From assembly GCA_914767715.1 (NCBI GenBank), contig OU612068.1:17920001-17984000 (forward strand): DNA of 64,000 nucleotides, given 5' to 3'. Below are positions 50,031 to 62,571 of the stretch, in pieces. Each line of letters begins with the position of its first letter. Positions within the stretch are counted from its first letter, which is position 1. The position numbers were made by a program, and so were the translations under genes. The DNA comes from Membranipora membranacea (Eukaryota; Bryozoa; Gymnolaemata; Cheilostomatida; Membraniporidae). The notes beneath the pieces were generated by a model. The model searched no databases and had not been told where the DNA came from. It worked only from the letters and a program-made list of their open reading frames with translations.

Positions 50031-53000
50031 TTAGACAGATTCGTATCCATTCCTTGATGTATTACTTCTTCTGTAGACATATGAAGCCTCAACAAATTTC
50101 CTCAGTCTGCGCCATACAGGCTCCATTTTCTGTCTGTTCTCCCGTTTAGTTGCAGGCTTTAAATAACAAAATGTGTTTAAGATAGAGTACAACTAAATCT
50201 AATTTTGAGGCAATCAGGGTGGTGAAGATATTCCATTTTGCTTTCCAACAAACTGGCTTATTATTGTTACCAGCTACTTTCTAAAAATGGAAGAAGTTGT
50301 TCCCCAGTGAAAATTTTGAAATTTTGTAACCTTTTCTCAGTAAAAGATGGGTATAAAAAAGCTCATGATGATACAAAGAAGGATAATAAATAATAAGGAA
50401 AATAGCAAGGCAGCTTGATAGTCCGGAGAGTAGAATGAAGGCTGTTGAAACTTTCTGCAGAAAGGCAACGGGGACGTAACAGCTCCCCACAGCAGGGAAG
50501 TGGCTGCCCCTCCCTGTTCAACGCGACCCCACAAGGTCATAAGACTCACCAGATCAATAACAGTTTCTGTGAGAAGTCCAGCAACTGAAGATCCGAGTAC
50601 TCGCTCATCATTCAGATCGTCAAGTACAAGTACCATGATCCTGTCTGGTTTATATATCTTAGTCCCAAAGAGCTCTTCCCCTGAAATAGTTCAGAGAAAA
50701 CCCCTATTATTTTTCCCAAATTTTCAGATAGAAATAATACAATAATAGTGTTTAAGTGTTATTATGAAGCTATTGCAGTGGCAAAACCTAAACATTGGAA
50801 GCTGGTAATTTGAAAAAAGTTGACAAAGGTACTGCTTTTGATCATGAGTTGTCTCCTCTGTACTCACAGAAACGTAATTCATGTCTTTTCCTGGCTGTCC
50901 CATCAAATTATAATGACTAAGACGTTCAATCAAAAAATGCAAAGAATATGCAAGCCATGCAGCACTTGTAGCAAGGCTGACACAATCTGAAGCTTCCCCT
51001 GAGTGTGGCGTACAGGGGAAGGTAAACAAGCAAGCAAGCAAGGGACCATATACTTAATAATACACATATCATTGTCTCACCAGCGAATGCAGCCTCAGAC
51101 ATACACTTGGAGCTGTTCAGGAATGAGTTTGAGATGACAATAATGATCTTTCTACTCTGTCTCATCACCTCACATAGAGTCTCAAAACGATATGTGCCTG
51201 GGAGAGAATCTCTTGAGTCAAGATAAACTCTACTTCTCTGTCAATAAATAACATCACAGTTCTTTTTTGTGTGCTCATTTGCCATGAGTCATTTCAGTGA
51301 TCTCTGTATGATATGTGTCATAGCTACACACACATAGCGACCACAACAACAACAAACTACAAGGAACTCAACCAATAGTCTAAAGGAATCTGAATAAATG
51401 ATGAAAATATGCTCGTAAAATATAAATTGCTAATGGCAAAATGTAAAACCATCCAAAACTGATTTTTTTATTATTCAACACCTTGTCGTGAATAACAGTG
51501 ATTGGAACAATTTAATTTTCAGGGACAATCATTGAGGTAGGTGGAAACTGGAAAACAACTAGAATTCAAAACTTGACTTACTCTTTCATCCTCTGATGGG
51601 CTATCAATAGCAGGAAAGACGCCACCCTCCAGCTGCTGTAATAGTCCCTGTGCGAAATTCATGTCATCGTCACTTTCCTTGTCGCAACAAATAAGCGCGT
51701 CATATTTACATTCATCGGAATGCTTCATGTCATTTGTACGTTCTTTAACAGCATAGAGAACAACGCCACAGTGTTTAATGTACCATTGATACTTGAAACA
51801 CCTATTAGCTATGATGACAGTTATCACAATAAGAGCGATCCCTATCCCAGTCCATGTAAGCGGTACACTGACACTGCATTTAAAATAAGACTCGGTGTAA
51901 TTGTACACATATTTTGTACTATCCGGCTTTTTGCATTTAAGTCCTTCTCCAGGTGCATAGTGGACGAGATCAGTTCCATTCAACCAGTCTCGGAATTCCG
52001 TGTTGCCACAAGAGCAGTCAAATTGGTTTCCCTTGATTTCAAGAAATGTTAGAGACCTACTTCTCTTCACAAAGTCGAGAAAAGAAGAATCAAACTGTTC
52101 GATGTTGTTGTCAGATATCCAAAATTTCTCTAGTTTCTCGGCTTGAGCTAAAAGTGAACTATCAAAAGTCTCTATTCTGTTTGAACCAAGGGAGAACTCC
52201 TGGAGATTCAGATTGTTGCATAGAGCGCTGTTATCTATATGACTCAGCTCATTGCCATCAAGGTAAAGGTTTTGTAGTTCCATCATATTGTCAAACATGT
52301 TTGGAATCAGGTTGAAAATTCCGTTGGAACTGAGTCGAAGAGTTACCAATTTTCTTAACAGCTGGATGGCTAAAAGGTTCTTCTCACAGTTGGTGGATAA
52401 CATGTTATCACCTAGATTTAGATCCATCAATGATTGGCATAAATTCGAGACATTACTTATTCGGTTTCCGTATGCGTTCAACCCTGTTAAGTTGGGCATC
52501 AGATGACACACTTCGATCATGTTGTGTCCCGCGAGCTCAGTTATTCTGTTTTCGCGAAGATTGAGGTGTTTGGTATTAGTTTTTTTTAAGGAATGACCTG
52601 GTTTATCGAAATGTGGCAACCTGACTAACATATTGTTAGACAAGTTGAGCTCCTCCAAATTTGGATACGTTTTCATTATATAATATGAGGAGTAGTTGTT
52701 GGCAACAATACCAATGTGAGACAGATCTAAGTTCTTCACTGTAGATGACAAAGTTTTACTATCAGGTCCAAAGGGCCAAAACTCACGGCTGCCCATCATA
52801 TTGCTATTGAGAAACAAAAGAGTAAGGTTGAGACCTTTAAACGCCCCAGGTGCAATGTCATTAAAACTGCACCATCCCAGGTCAAGTCTTGCCAACTTTT
52901 TGAAACCCCCTTGGAAAAGCGACTCACCTATTGCATCACCAAATATTTTTTCACTATATCTGAAGTCAAGTGATTCCAGATTGGGTAAGTTTTTTAGACC

Positions 53001-53894
53001 ATCGAGTGTCTCGTTATCTATGATACATGATCGATTTAATGCATCGGAGGTCTTCCAATCAAGGGCCGAAAGACTAACTAGGGAAGTAGGAAAATTCTTG
53101 AAAAGGTCTTTCGCCATTCGTGGACATTTTTTGAACGGCATGACATCACTTAGGGTGAGTTTTTGAAGGTTATCCAGACATGTTAGAATCGTCGGACCCG
53201 CTTCTAGAAATCCACTCTGTTTAAGGTCCAGGTCGGTAATGTTGGTGATCGGCTTAAAGTAATCAGGTTTTATTGACCCACAGTGCTGGTTTGATGCTAA
53301 CCCTTTCAAAGAAAGACGTCGAAGCGCAGTTAAATAGACAAACTCTGCACCAATACTTGTGATTTCTTCTGAGCAGACAACCATTGGACTATTGTACGAC
53401 AAATCCAGTTCTTGAACATGTACTAAACTGTGGAAAACATTAGTAGGCATCAGTTCTAGTTGAGAGTCAGTGATACTGAGCCTTAGTAAAGATGAATTGC
53501 TCCCAAACGCATCGTCTTCAATCTGATTCAGTGTGCTTCCGTCGATTGTCAAGTCTGTAAGACTTGGCATATTTGCAAATGCTTGGTGGCTTAAAACGCC
53601 GATATTACCAGACAGTGTCACAGTGGTCAGAGCAGTGAACCTCTTAAATTGATCATCATTGAGATAAATGTTTGTTCCGATGTACGTAATGTTAATACTT
53701 TTGGTTTTAGGGTTAAGCTCTTTCGGTACCGGGTTGTTTTGGTCGGAGGTAGAGCAAATTGCAACGTCGACGTCACACCGTTGGCAGTCTTTCACATTGC
53801 AGAACACACTTGTCACGTGACAGGACTGAAGTATCACCACAAAGATAATCCACCAAATTCTCAGCTGGTTGAATAAAGTTGAAACCATGCTCAT
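50031..53894 (-). CDS. Toll-like receptor 1 of pair (LRR-TM-TIR, four coding exons, 908 aa)
   Basis: Exons 53894-51582, 51237-51081, 50680-50550 and 50156-50031 join by GT-AG sites (phases 0, 1, 0). The start follows an acceptor (TTTATAG at 53897), so an untranslated exon lies upstream. Order: signal peptide; N-terminal cysteine cluster (CNVKDCQRCDVDVAIC); about twenty leucine-rich repeats with several N-glycosylation sites; one C-terminal LRR cap (FDCSCGN … C … C); transmembrane segment (TWTGIGIALIVITVIIA); cytoplasmic TIR domain. TIR box 1 is YDALICCD, box 2 is RDSLPG in exon 2, and box 3 is weak (PVWRRLRKF) in exon 4. A single LRR cap puts it with vertebrate-like Toll receptors. It is a probable innate immune or developmental receptor signalling through MyD88-type adaptors. 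Ligand unknown. Confidence 0.92.
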
Positions 53895-56800
53895 TGCTAT
53901 AAAGAAAAGATAAGAATTAAAGACATATTTTTGCCAAAAGCGACTTTTTTTCTGCCCTTACGAATTGTCTGCACTTTCCTATCGCATCACTGTGGTCTAT
54001 GTTTTTTATGGCACACCTCCATTACTAATATCCTTTTTCTACTATAAGACAACAAAAATGTTGTGTTGTGCGCATCCTACGACCTGCTAAACCATAAATG
54101 TGCTGTTAATTGGTGCTCGGGAAACAAAGGCGTTAGGCACCCCTGTAACTTTCCCTGACCAGATTGTTGCTTATGTAATCGAACTGACGCTGAGATTGTT
54201 GGTATTATTTTTGGTGTTATTGTATCTCTAATAGCGACGTGAAAACTAAAATGGTAAAATTGTTGCAATGTTAATGGCCTGAAAACTTCTTGATAAAATA
54301 AATGAAATTGATGACATTAGAATAACGAGCATGAGTAATTACATAAAACAATTAATATCAGTGTCACAATAATATCAAAACGACTATGGAATCAAGAGTA
54401 AAGTTGTTGAAAAATACCTTGTTTAGCTTCCAGGGATGGAGTTAGATATATATAATATTGATAATGTTACTGTAATCTGTTTCTGATCGTTTTATGGTGT
54501 TTGACTTTTTAAATAATAAAGTCACAGCGAGCTTAATGCTACATGTTGCTCGTAGCTGATAATATCACAGAGTAAGGATATCCTTACTCTGTGATAATAT
54601 TGAATGTGATTTCAGGTTAATTGTACCAAAAACAGCATGACATTGCATATTGTGTAACATGTACTAAATCAAGGATGGCCAAGGATTATGATACAAGATA
54701 TGATTGTTGCAAAACAATTTCATAAAGGCAACCGGGAAAAAACAGCTTGGAGCGATGATGGCTGAATGTTGTTTTAGTGGTGATATTAAACCCAAGCTGT
54801 TGCTGATAATCAGTTCAATTGTGATTGTAAACAATGAGACAGAGATTGATAGCTATTGCGAGAGCAGTTGGATTCCACAAACAGACCAAAATCTTACAGC
54901 CCCCATTTTGTTTCTACACAAACATTACAAAGGAAGAAGAAGTTATCTTTGGGTTGATTAATAGTATGTACAGTGGTGAATGTGGCCCTCTATCTGCAGG
55001 TAAAATATACTATGCATCAAAGCCTTTTCTTTTCTCTGTATAGCTCTGCTTTTATCATATTAATTACATGTTCTATCCAAAAGAGATATCCTTACCTGCC
55101 TGCATAGAGTCTGATGTGCTTGCTCCAAGAAATGAATCACGGCACTGATCTTGTTTCCTGGTCTGTCTCATTATTTATAGTAACTGATTGAGATTATAAT
55201 TTGGCTGCTGCCGTGTCTATTTGTTCAACCACAAAAAGATATCAGATATATTCCCCCAGCAGATCATAATACCGAGACCAAATAAGTTTTCAAAGTGTTT
55301 TACTCATTTGTGACTCATAGGAGGGTCACAAATCAAGTTTTCTAACCACAAAAGAAATCACTAAAAGCACTTTTTGCACTCTTTCTTTAATTCTTTACAC
55401 ATTAACTCATCCCAGAATGTCTTGTGATCAATGCGATTTACAGCATTTGCCAGCGATGATAAATCAAATTGGCGTAAAATTGGAAGTTAAAAAACCATCA
55501 AGAGTTTAGAGAGATAAAACAAAACAAAAGGCTGCTGTAGGTTTTGTGTGATCATGTTTTCTTAATCAACAGAAGCCCATATAAAGAAGGTACATAATGT
55601 CTTGTGCAGCCAGGGTACTGGCAAAGATTATAAATACTATCATTGGCACTGGTATGAGACCCTTGATATCCTTAGACTGCAGGACAAGTTTGATTATTAC
55701 TAATAGATCAAATCCTTGATGTCAGTTAGAATGTGATAAATTCTTCAAAACTAAATGCCTGAGAATGTTCGCTTCGGGCAAAGACACTGTCATAACGCTA
55801 GAACAACTCCCATCTGGTAGATACAGAGTGCCAGCCTACCGTGTAAACTGCCGTAAATACTGTTTTCGCTCATTATGTGTAAAACTGCTCAATCGAATAG
55901 CTTGATTCATTTATTATAAATCTAGTCAATGTTTTATTATAATTTTTAAAACTTTATTTTTATTCACAGAGCACAAGAGAAACATTGATTTTATCATGAG
56001 TATTGATACAAATATATACATACATACATACAGTAGTGAGTGATAATGTGAGTTGGGTAGGTGGGCATTTTTTGGTTTGCATTTTTCTAAGTGAGATCTG
56101 CGTGTGTAAGGAGAAGCCAGGATAAATCAGATCCCTCGAGCTAGAGGTGGAATTAGATGCGCTATCTTATCAAGCTACCTTACATCGCCATCATCAAGCT
56201 CTGTTGAATCAAAAAAAATCTTGTTTAATATTTTGTGTTCCTTCCTTGGTGAGAGGACCCTTTAGCTTCTTGATTCGAAGATTGTTATGGATTTTGTGTA
56301 TCATTATTATGCTATAAGAAGCATATTCTCTTTACTCACATCTACCTGCTGCTGCTGCTGCTGACCTTTGGGTTATCAACAACCAATATTCTTTATGATA
56401 TGGCAATTAACAAACATAATACTATATTAAATATAATTGACATTATTATAATGCTCATATCATTTTCTATTATTATAGACATGAGACATAGATGGAGTGA
56501 CATCATTTCAATATTGTATTGTATTAAGTGGAATTTTACTCAACATTGGGGAAGTTCCCCTACAAACAGCAAAGATGAGTCATCGCACATATAGACAAGA
56601 CAAAAAGTGTGACTAATGGAAAGAATTATAATTATCACATGAAAGCTGGCTGAACGAGTTAAATTAGTTTGAGAAAACAAATAATTCATTGACAGTTAAG
56701 ATCCTGGTGTTGATTTTGTCATGTAAAAAGTTCCACAAAAGCCTATCATATTAGAGATTATCAGCAAATTGAGTGTGAGAAAAAATAACCGAGGGAAAAA

Positions 56801-57157
56801 CAGTTCTGTACCGATAGTATCGTTTAGTACAGACCTAACAATATTCACAAGACCTATTCCTATTTATTTGAACTAAATAAAAAGATGAAAAATCTATTTA
56901 TATGTTATTATTATGCTCAGGTAGAGTAGGGTAATGTCTTTTCCGCTGTGAAAAAGAAATACCTATCTCTACACATACACATATTTCGCAAATTAATTTC
57001 ATAGCAGTCATCAGCGAGAGTAAAATAGACTTTTTTTGTTTTACTAAACATTTAAAAAAATTGAAATTCATCAACTTCCAATAATAACACGTCCAAATTT
57101 TAATGAAGTTTTAGTACATTTCAAATGACCCTTGTATCTGACAATACTTTTTATGTA
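53895..57157. other. Interval between the two Toll-like receptor genes
   Basis: It should carry the promoter and untranslated first exon of receptor 1 and the 3' untranslated region of receptor 2. A perfect palindrome lies at 54564. No further coding exon was found. A short CTG run near 56348 is chance-length. Confidence 0.5.
54564..54595. repeat. Perfect 32-base palindrome
   Basis: ATCACAGAGTAAGGAT is followed directly by its exact reverse complement, with no loop. Confidence 0.95.
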
Positions 57158-60100
57158 TCAAATGGATTCATAACCATTTCTGGAAGCATTCCTGGATATA
57201 TTTCTCTTCCTGAAGATATACGAGTTTGGTTTGTTCTCCACAAACTTCTTCAGTCTGTCCCATACTGGTGCCATAGTCTTCTTGCTTTGGCGTTTAGACT
57301 CAGGCTATAAAGAGTCAAAAATTAACACGTGTTGTTGCCCTCTTTTCATGCATGGAAGGAAAAGTCTGTGTAAGCATACTGACTCTCGTGATCTGACTGG
57401 GCATGTAGATCACTGATAAACTAGGCTATCATTACCACAAAGCAGGTGTCGTGGGGCTAAGTATGTATCATGCGTGACTTGAATTTGCGCATGTGCAAGA
57501 ACAATGAGTTTAGTCTGGGTTTTAATTGCAATTTTGGTCTGGGGAGATAGGACACCCCCTGCATAAATTGCCAGTCAAATTTAGCTAATAGTGACAATAG
57601 AAGATAACTCTTTCTAACAATTCCGCACGCATTTGAGAGTGTGCCACCAGAGCAGGTAGCCAATCAGATGGCTTCGGAATTCCCAGACTCAATTTTGCAG
57701 AGATCAGCTCATGCCCAGAGCTGAGCATGCGCAGAATGTTTAATATTTTGTATGATGAAGCCAAAGAATATTAGTCACTAGTCTAAGTGCTCAGGTGGCA
57801 CCAATGCAAGTTAGTGGCTTTACATTATCACCCACCCATTTCCAAAATGGGTGAATGGGTGATTGATAATGTAATGCAACTAACTTGCATTGAGCACCTA
57901 GACTAATAACTCGCATGAATCAAACTGGTGTCATGTGAACCAGTATGACAGCTTCAATATAGATACCACAGTTGTATAATCATTTGTTAGGCACAAAAGA
58001 GAACAAATAAGTTTCAGGAATCAAACATCAAGCTGCCTGAAGCCGACCTACCAAATCTATGACAGTCTCTGTAAGAAGCCCAGCTATAGACGGGCTCTGC
58101 ATCAGGTCTTCATTCAAATCCTCCAGAACTAAAACCACTATCTTCTCTGGCTTATAAACTTTAGTTCCAAACAGCTCCTCACCTAGTAAGTCATAAAATA
58201 ATATCAGCTATGATTTGAGGAAAATAAATGGCATTTATTTTTTTCCACACCAGATTGACGTTGAGAATTGTCTGTTGTTGAAGAACAATGCGTTTACTTT
58301 ACTTAGAGTAAGATTGGCCTGTATTGGGAGTTGCCTCCTTGTGTCAGCTTATCAGTAGAACGAGATTGGGAGCGACTTGAAATACATACAAATTGGACCA
58401 AACTTGATGTAGCATTTGCAAAGGTAATCTTTTCGTCAACAAAAACATATCAAATAGTTTCAGCCCCTTGATACAGGTGTAAATATCATTTCATAGATCT
58501 CTTATCATCCATACCTGGGTTTAGTATTACTACGGGATTCAGTTAGTTTTCTTTATATAATACCTGTGTCATGGGTGTTATCTTTCTATCAATTCATTTT
58601 AGAGGAGGTGTCAGCAAGCATATGAAAATTTGTAAGCCTCAAAGCTACCACATTGATAATCAGTGTAACCTAAAACAAGTTTGGTCCATTTGCCTGCATC
58701 CGGAGTTGCTCCCGAATCGATCCACTGGTCACGCCGCAGTGGAAGGGAAAATGGAAGTGGAATCCAGGCAATTGGATTAAACTTGATCCACTCGTAACCT
58801 ATCATACTTGATACTTGAAAAAAATGCAGCTCACCTGCGAATGCAGCCTCAGACATGCACTCAGAACTGTTGAGATAAGAGTTTGAGATGACAATGATGA
58901 TCTTTCTGCTCTGTCTCATGACCTCACAAAGTGATTCAAACCGATATGTGCCTGGTATAGCATCCCTTAGGCTGTGGTATAGTCTATTACTCTGTAAAGA
59001 TGAAATTGAAGGAGGAAGTGACAAAATGGTTCGGTGCAATGGCATCCGATGCAGGCCGCAGTATTGCAGAGGTTGTAATAGTTGGAACAAACTTAACTGA
59101 TCATTCACTAGAAAAAATGTCCTAATCTTTTTTATGAGGAATTTTCCATATTGATTTGATTGGGCATTTAAATAGAGCAAAAAATAAGGCAGTCCGAAAA
59201 TGCATTATAAAAAAACAAGGATTTGAAGAATTGGGATATCAACTTGATACAGCCTTACCCTCTCATTTTCATCAGCTTCAGACATACTGTCTAGAGCAGG
59301 GAAGACTCCACCCTCTAGATGCAGTAATAGGGTTTTCACAAATTTCATATCCGCCTCGCTATCATTATCGGATAAGATCATCGCGTCATACTTGCATTCG
59401 TCAGAGTGTTTGATGTCCATGGCGCGGTCTTTCACAGCTTGCATGACTATTACCATGTGAGAGATGTACCAGCGGTATCGATAGCAGGGAACAGCAATCA
59501 TAATGGTCACTATGATGAGGCAGAGGACGACAGCCGACCAAATCAATGGTACCTTAATTGTGCATTCAAACAGATCTTCCTGATAGTTGTAGACTTTCTT
59601 TTGCGCCATATTTTCGGGAGTTGTGCACTCTAGCCCCACTGATTCATGAACCAACTTTGTTCTATTCAGCCAATCACTGAAGAACTTGTGTCCACATGAG
59701 CAATCAAATGGATTGTTAGCTATTTTAACAGTTTGGAGCGTTCCATTATCTTGTCGATCATCCATAAATTTAACAAAGGAACTATCGAAATGGGTGATGA
59801 GGTTGGTTGAGATGCAAAGTTTTCTTAGATTTTTAGGCCCCTCCAGTAAAGTTACATTGAAAACACTAAATTTATTAGCCTGCAGTAGAAGTGTAGCCAG
59901 GTTGTAGTTGTGTATGAAAGCTTGATCGTCAATGTGTTTGAGGTTGTTAGCACTGAGAATGAGAGTATTAAGGTTTGGCATATGGTCAAACGTATGATTT
60001 CTAATGAATGTGAGGTTGTTCGTGTCCAGATCAAGATATTCAAGGTTCCTTAGTAGCGAAATCGCTTTGAAATTACTATCGGCATTTTTCCATAGCAAAT

Positions 60101-61574
60101 TGTGATCCAAACTCAAATATCTCAATGAGATGCAGAGATCTGAAAGATTGGAAATGTGATTGTTGTAGGCACTTAACGATTGTAGTTTGGGCATGATGTT
60201 GCAGATGTTGTTCATATGATCCCCAGAAAGCTCTCTTATACTGTTTCGCTCCAATTGGAGCCTCCGTATTTCAAAAATTGGTGTGATTTTATCCTTCTGG
60301 TGAAAGTTTGGCAAATGTTGCAGCATGTTGTTCGATAAATCAAGGAACTCTAGATTTGGAAATGTCTTAGCAATAAAAAAAGCATAATAGTGAAGTGCAA
60401 CTATCCCACAATGTGAGATGTCTAACCGTTTAACAGTCGATGTAAGATTCTGTTTGTCGGGTCCAAATGGCCAAAACTCTCGGCTTCCAAGCTGGTTCAT
60501 ATTCAGTCTTAGATCTAATAGATTCAGTCCCTTGAAAGCACCGGTTGCGATGTTATTGAAGCTACACCAACCGAGGTCTAGTGTTTCCAAAGCTGGAAAG
60601 TTTTGGAAAAGAGTTTCGCTGATTGCTTCACCGAAAACTTTGTCGCTGTATCTGAACTCGATAGATTTAAGGTTTGGAAGCTTCTTCAGGCCTGACAAGG
60701 TGTCTTCATCGATAGTACACGATTGGTTCATTGCAAAGCTTGTTTTCCAATCATGAGCCTTTAAACTTACAAGTGTACGAGGCAAATTATCAAACAGTTG
60801 TTTCGCTTCCCGTGGACACTCTTTGAAGGGACTAACGTCACTCATGGATAAGTTTTGAAGTTTAGTAAGACGATTGAGAACGGTCGGTCCAGCTGCAAAG
60901 AAACCTGTGTGAGAGAGGCGGATGTCAGTGATGTGGGCGACAGGTTCAAAATAGTCAGCAGTTATTGAATAACAAGGTGTACTCTGTCCAAGCCTATCCA
61001 GTACGAGTTTTTGCAGTGAGATCAAGCTTTTGAATTCTTTGCCAATGCTTGTCATGTCTTTGGTACATACCATCATTGCCATGTTGTTAGACAAGCCTAG
61101 GACTTGCAGTTTGGTCAAACTATGGAAAATGTTTGTCGGTATTGTTGTTAAGTCAGTATCAGTGAAGTTCAGATGTTGCAGCGCTGAGGTGTTACCAAAT
61201 ACGTTGTTGTCGATTCTCGATAATGTGCTGCTATAGATTGTCAAACTGGTCAGGTTGGGAAAGCCATCGAAAGTTAAGTTGTTTATTGTTTGGAAGTCTC
61301 CGGACAGAAACAGCGTTGTCAGATTTGAGAATCGGCGAAACGAACCATTGTTCAAGTCAATGTTGGGACCTTCGTAATAAATGATCAGGTTTTGAATAGT
61401 TGACTCGAGATCGTCCGGTATGGCATTATAAGGGTCAGAAGTGGCACATTCAGCAAAGTATGGTCCACAGCGAACACAATCCTTTACTCTACAGAGCTCA
61501 GCAGCTGCATGATGAGACTGAAGTAGTATTATAAGCAGAAGACAAAAACTGCTCAGCCCGCAATTAGCTCTCAT
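57158..61574 (-). CDS. Toll-like receptor 2 of pair (LRR-TM-TIR, four coding exons, 916 aa)
   Basis: Exons 61574-59259, 58991-58835, 58182-58052 and 57304-57158 (phases 0, 1, 0). The second and third exons have the same lengths (157 and 131) as in receptor 1. The ATG at 61574 is preferred over the in-frame ATG at 61667 because an acceptor (TTTTTTTAG) lies between them and a good signal peptide follows (ANCGLSSFCLLLIILL). Order: N-terminal cysteines (CRVKDCVRCGPYFAEC), about twenty LRRs, one LRR cap (FDCSCGHKFF … C … C), transmembrane segment (IWSAVVLCLIIVTIMIA), TIR. TIR box 1 is YDAMILSD, box 2 is LRDAIPG, and exon 4 carries APVWDRLKKF and ends NGYESI, like NGYESV in receptor 1. It is a tandem paralogue of receptor 1 and clearly diverged, so the duplication is not very recent. 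Confidence 0.92.
57779..57907. mobile_element. Foldback element, TAGTCTAAGTGCTCAG family
   Basis: The left end TAGTCTAAGTGCTCAG and right end TGAGCACCTAGACTAAT pair, as do GCAAGTTAGT with ACTAACTTGC and ATTATCACCCACCCATT with AATGGGTGATTGATAAT. It sits in the last intron of receptor 2. Confidence 0.85.
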
Positions 61575-61707
61575 CTTAGCAACGTAAATTCTAAAAAAAA
61601 CCAACAGACACCATTTTATTATCAGTTTGAAAGCACATGGTAGAAAACAACAGTTTTCCACGCCCACTGAGGAATTGAAGTCCTACGAATAACACTAAGA
61701 TACCCCC

Positions 61708-61947
61708 TTATTCCATGACACTGATGGAGGTATGATGTTTATCCTTTTCGGCATATCGAAGATTTGTGACAACAATATTTCCTATCCTAAATTTACAGGT
61801 GATTCTCTCCACAACATAAGATCCATAGCTGCAAGATCCAGAATTAATACAGCCGAGGGGAAAGTAATACCCTTCTAGTGGGATTTTTACCAACAACTCA
61901 TGCAGCAATAAGAAACTGGCAGTAAATAGCAAATAGATTTTGCACAC
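61708..61947 (-). CDS. Possible small secreted cysteine-containing peptide (79 aa)
   Basis: A single open frame with a hydrophobic N-terminus (MCKIYLLFTASFLLLHELL) is followed by a region with three cysteines (GCINSGSCSYGS … ITCKF). It lies directly upstream of receptor 2 on the same strand and might be an unrelated exon or a chance frame. I do not recognise a family, and no splice or polyadenylation evidence supports it strongly. Confidence 0.25.
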   Translation of the reverse strand: MCKIYLLFTASFLLLHELLVKIPLEGYYFPLGCINSGSCSYGSYVVERITCKFRIGNIVVTNLRYAEKDKHHTSISVME

Positions 61948-62038
61948 TATCTGCTATCCACCATCGAGAGTGGTAGCAGTGCAAATCACAATTGTTATTG
62001 TTTGTAAGACATGAGGCACTTGATATAATCGCATGACA

Positions 62039-62571
62039 ATAGACAGTTTTCTGAGCTCTGATTTAGGCCTCTATTCGGAGTTGTCCTCTCTCCAGTTTGG
62101 TACTTTTAACCCATGCCACATAGGAAAAACGTGCTGAAAAGAGGGTTATCTTGAAATCCGCTTATAGTAGGATAAAAAGGATTTTTTATTCAGAATCTGC
62201 ACCATTGAAAACTGATAGGGACATAGTTTGGGAAATATTTTTGGTATTCGGTTAGTCAATTATATCAATTTCTGCCAGTTTTGCAGACCATTTGGCAGAA
62301 TTTTTCTTGAATTTCGTCACTAAAATTAAGATTTATCAACATTCAAGCCTCCAATGATTTGGAAACCCTGTCTCACTTTGGAAACCTTGTCCAACAGGGT
62401 TTTCAATGGTACGGATTCTGAATCAAAAATCAATTTTATCCTAACATAAGCGGTTTTCAAGAAAACCCTCTTTCAGCACGTTTTTCCTATGCGGCGTGGG
62501 TTAAAAGTACCAAACTGGAGAGAGGACAACTCCAAATTGAGGCATAAATCAGAGCTCAGAAAACTGTCTAT
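62039..62571. mobile_element. 533-bp foldback element
   Basis: Arms 62039-62212 and 62398-62571 are inverted repeats with some mismatches. They start ATAGACAGTTTTCTGAGCTC and end GAGCTCAGAAAACTGTCTAT, around a unique centre of about 185 bases with no gene. Confidence 0.85.

Noticed and set aside
61575-61667. Longer N-terminus for Toll-like receptor 2
   Set aside because: An acceptor with a T-rich tract lies between the two ATGs and only the downstream ATG gives a normal signal peptide.
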